From: Pseudaeromonas sharmana
GTDB taxonomy: Bacteria > Pseudomonadota > Gammaproteobacteria > Enterobacterales > Aeromonadaceae
Direction of reading: 5' to 3'
NCBI RefSeq assembly: GCF_042649925.1
Contig: NZ_JBHSAF010000014.1
Location: 806,001 to 870,000 of the forward strand
Length of the DNA stretch: 64,000 nucleotides
Shown here: positions 61,767-64,000 of the stretch, piece after piece
Position numbering within the stretch: position 1 is the stretch's first letter
Layout: the number at the start of each line of letters is the position of its first letter
Translations under genes and position numbers: made by a program
Notes under the pieces: model-generated
Seen by the model: only the letters and a program-made list of their open reading frames with translations
Told to the model about the DNA's origin: nothing
The model's database searches: none

Positions 61767-62203
61767 ATTGGTATTTTCCCGCTGTTACGCTTTTTTGATT
61801 GAGTATTGAATCCAGAACTTCCATTCCAACATCAGGATGGCGGGCCAGCACAGTGCAATTGCGCTGCAAAAAGATGGCCCATTACATCCCTGTTTTCGAT
61901 TTTCTCACAAGAACCCTTGAACGAATGTGACCTCGCAGACACTCACAACAGCCCGTTTTGCTCAAGTGGAGACAAAATAACCACAAGTGTTCAATTAGTG
62001 CACAATAATCAATGCGCACTATCTCGACTAAGGCCTGGTCACTTCTGTCATGAATTTTCAAACAGATGTAATTGACGGAAATATCTTTCGCTCTTTTTAT
62101 GATATTGCGCAATTTAGACCGGGTTTACAGTTGACTCACACCCCGGTTCTTGTAAATTTACTAGCGGATTTTTTCTGTTGAACAACAAACGTTGGGTACA
62201 ACT
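61767..62203. other. Divergent intergenic region between malQ and gapA
   Basis: 437 bases. The 3' part holds the gapA promoter at 62131-62158. A TGTGA near 61927 and a TCACA near 61941 are not spaced as a CRP site. No small ORF convinced me. Confidence 0.5.
62131..62158 (+). promoter_or_regulatory. gapA promoter
   Basis: TTGACT (62131-62136), 16-bp spacer, TAAATT (62153-62158), leaving a leader of about 40 bases to the ATG. Confidence 0.55.
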
Positions 62204-63205
62204 ATGACTATCAAAGTAGGTATTAACGGTTTCGGCCGTATCGGTCGCTTCGTATTCCGCGCTTCTTTCGAGCGTGCAGATCTGGGCATTGAAGTTGTCG
62301 GTATCAACGACCTGATCGACGTTGAGTACATGGCTTACATGCTGAAGTACGACTCAACTCACGGTCGTTTCAAGGGCACCGTAGAAGTTAAGGATGGCAA
62401 CCTGGTCGTTAACGGTAAGACCGTTCGTGTTACTGCAGAACGTGACCCGGCTAACCTGAAGTGGGATGCTATCGGTGTTGACGTTGTTGCCGAAGGTACT
62501 GGTCTGTTCCTGGACGACGCTACCGCTCGCAAGCACATCACTGCTGGCGCCAAGAAGGTTGTCATGACTGGTCCGTCCAAGGACGCTACCCCGATGTTCG
62601 TAATGGGTGTTAACCACACCGAATACGCTGGTCAAGACATCGTCTCCAACGCTTCTTGCACCACCAACTGTCTGGCTCCGATCGCCAAGGTTCTGAACGA
62701 CACTTGGGGTATCGAATCCGGTCTGATGACCACTGTTCACGCTACCACTGCTACCCAGAAGACCGTTGATGGTCCGTCCGCTAAGGACTGGCGTGGTGGC
62801 CGCGGCGCGGCTCAAAACATCATCCCGTCATCTACCGGCGCTGCTAAGGCTGTTGGCGTAGTTATCCCTGAACTGAAGGGCAAGCTGACTGGCATGGCCT
62901 TCCGTGTTCCGACTCCGGACGTTTCTGTTGTTGACCTGACCGTCAACCTGAAGAAGCCCGCCAAGTACGAAGACATCTGTGCTGCAATGAAGGCTGCTTC
63001 TGAAGGCGCGATGAAGGGTGTTCTGGGTTACACCACTGATGAAGTTGTTTCCAATGACTTCGTCGGCGAAACCTGCACCTCTGTATTCGATGCCAAGGCT
63101 GGTATCCAGCTGACCGATACTTTCGTTAAGGTTGTATCTTGGTACGACAACGAAATCGGTTACTCAAACAAGGTTCTGGAGCTGATCGCTCACATCTCCA
63201 AGTAA
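62204..63205 (+). CDS. gapA: Glyceraldehyde-3-phosphate dehydrogenase
   Basis: 333 residues from the ATG at 62204 (MTIKVGINGFGRIG). Glycolytic enzyme, NAD-dependent. Catalytic Cys152 in SNASCTTNC and His179 in TTVHATTATQK are intact. Codon use is strongly biased (GGT, GTT, CTG, CGT), as expected for a very highly expressed gene. Oddly there is no clear Shine-Dalgarno sequence: the bases before the start read GTTGGGTACAACT. A TTG four codons upstream is in frame. yeaD follows after a terminator. Confidence 0.97.
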   Translation: MTIKVGINGFGRIGRFVFRASFERADLGIEVVGINDLIDVEYMAYMLKYDSTHGRFKGTVEVKDGNLVVNGKTVRVTAERDPANLKWDAIGVDVVAEGTGLFLDDATARKHITAGAKKVVMTGPSKDATPMFVMGVNHTEYAGQDIVSNASCTTNCLAPIAKVLNDTWGIESGLMTTVHATTATQKTVDGPSAKDWRGGRGAAQNIIPSSTGAAKAVGVVIPELKGKLTGMAFRVPTPDVSVVDLTVNLKKPAKYEDICAAMKAASEGAMKGVLGYTTDEVVSNDFVGETCTSVFDAKAGIQLTDTFVKVVSWYDNEIGYSNKVLELIAHISK

Positions 63206-63233
63206 TTGGAGTTTGAGAGAGACATACTCATAG

Positions 63234-63258
63234 AGGCGGCCAATTGGCCGCCTTTTTT
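63234..63258 (+). terminator. Intrinsic terminator of gapA
   Basis: AGGCGGCC/GGCCGCCT stem (63234-63241 with 63246-63253), AATT loop, then a run of six T. Confidence 0.92.
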
Positions 63259-63275
63259 GTTTGTGGAGTAGAGAC

Positions 63276-64000
63276 ATGCAAGAACAATTACAACTGACTA
63301 CCCTGCGTCAACTCACCGCCTCTGTCACTCTCGCACGCAATGCTGCGGGAATGGAGTTCCTCGTTGTCAAGCGTCAGGAAAGCGAAGCCATCATCAGTCT
63401 GTTTGGCGCGCACGTGCTGCATTATGCCCCTGCTGGTGAAAGCCCCTGGCTCTGGCTGAGCAAGGACGCCATTCTTGATGGCAGTCGCGGTATTCGCGGT
63501 GGCATCCCTCTTTGCTGGCCCTGGTTCGGTCCGGCACCTGCACGGGTGGGCGCAGGTAAACCCCAACACGGCTTTGCCCGGAGCATGCACTGGCAACTGG
63601 ACGGCATCAACGATCTACAAGAGAGCACCCTGCTGCATATGTCACTGCACGCAAGCGACGAAAGCCGTGCTATCTGGCCTCATAACTTTACGCTCGAACT
63701 GGATATATGCATCAGTAACGAACTCACACTGCTGCTCAACTCCATCAACACAGATAGCACATCATGGTGTTATTCCGGCGCGCTACACACCTATTTTGAG
63801 TCAGTCGCTACCGAGCAGGTTCACATCGATGGCATCGGCGCTATCTATGCCGACAAGCTGCAGCAAGGAAAACAGTGCGAAGAGCAGGCATTCGCTCTAA
63901 CGGGACCGGTAGATCGCGTCTATCTGCACCCCGAGCACCAGGTACTCCTTCGCACTGGCACAACCGACCTCCTACTGGATAACCACAATGCAGACTCCAT
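63276..64000 (+). CDS. yeaD: Glucose-6-phosphate 1-epimerase (YeaD), cut by window edge
   Basis: About 241 codons from the ATG at 63276 (GGAG seven bases before) are open to the right edge; the family is about 290-300 residues. Galactose-mutarotase fold, thought to interconvert the anomers of glucose-6-phosphate. GGIPLCWPWFG near residue 76 and PQHGFARSMHW near 98 are the family signatures, and LHTYF near 175 holds a catalytic-site His. The gapA-yeaD order matches E. coli. Confidence 0.9.
   Translation, partial: MQEQLQLTTLRQLTASVTLARNAAGMEFLVVKRQESEAIISLFGAHVLHYAPAGESPWLWLSKDAILDGSRGIRGGIPLCWPWFGPAPARVGAGKPQHGFARSMHWQLDGINDLQESTLLHMSLHASDESRAIWPHNFTLELDICISNELTLLLNSINTDSTSWCYSGALHTYFESVATEQVHIDGIGAIYADKLQQGKQCEEQAFALTGPVDRVYLHPEHQVLLRTGTTDLLLDNHNADS

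Noticed and set aside
61920..61946. TGTGA and TCACA near each other upstream of malQ
   Set aside because: The half-sites are too far apart (about nine to twelve bases) for a CRP palindrome.
1..64000. tRNA, rRNA, CRISPR arrays, prophage or insertion sequences
   Set aside because: None seen on reading through: no GTTC-loop tRNA pattern, spaced repeat array, transposase or integrase domain. Visual inspection could miss a single tRNA.

Overview
The window reads as a continuous chromosomal segment of a gammaproteobacterium that has Dam methylation. seqA and maoP are both present, feoC completes feoABC, and many blocks keep enterobacterial-style order: seqA-pgm next to ybfF/ybfE/fldA/fur, guaB-guaA next to xseA, ydjA next to sppA-ansA, and gapA-yeaD near msrB. 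GC looks to be in the mid-50s percent by eye. NagE lacks its own EIIA domain and a chitobiase sits beside the nag genes, which points toward the Aeromonadales/Vibrionales side. Aeromonadaceae is my best guess, but it is an inference and no database was searched. I saw no rRNA, tRNA, CRISPR array, phage or intact insertion sequence.

Layout. 1-3.2 kb: pdxB (cut by the left edge), a YeiE-like LysR regulator and a divergent TDT-family transporter. 3.4-9.1 kb: a small CRP-linked gene, glycogen phosphorylase, phosphoglucomutase and seqA. 9.2-12.5 kb: ybfF, ybfE, fldA, a PfkB-type kinase and fur. 12.7-14.4 kb: glnS. 14.6-22.4 kb: a chitin/GlcNAc unit made of chitobiase, nagE, and divergent nagB-nagA-nagC, with two NagC-type operators and a CRP site. 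22.7-24.5 kb: maoP-hdfR and yfcE. 24.5-27.8 kb: a Fur-box-controlled feoABC operon and divergent yciH. 27.8-30.7 kb: polB preceded by a DUF4357 gene. 31-34.3 kb: argA, then a lysine riboswitch and lysC. 34.7-43.8 kb is the accessory-looking part: ybjQ, a DUF1289 gene, a leucine-rich-repeat protein kinase, a LysR gene, a four-gene oxidoreductase/SRPBCC cluster with a duplicated SRPBCC gene, a HipB/HipA pair and the C-terminal remnant of a winged-helix (Fic-like) gene inside palindromic repeats. 43.8-49.5 kb: guaA, guaB, xseA and an orphan substrate-binding protein. 49.5-55.1 kb: an EamA exporter, ydjA, a small ORF, sppA, ansA and msrB. 55.2-61.8 kb: glgX, glgB and malQ. 62.2-64 kb: gapA and yeaD (cut by the right edge).

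How the genes fit together. The strongest themes are storage-polysaccharide metabolism (glgP, pgm, glgX, glgB, malQ) feeding glycolysis (gapA, yeaD), and chitin-sugar use (secreted chitobiase, PTS import by NagE, then NagA and NagB to fructose-6-phosphate). Iron handling is represented by fur, fldA and feoABC.

No clearly new biological system is proven here. The best candidates for a second look are the small CRP-linked gene near 3.5 kb, the SRPBCC/oxidoreductase cluster with one exported paralogue, the LRR-kinase, and the palindromic repeat/Fic-like scar next to hipBA.
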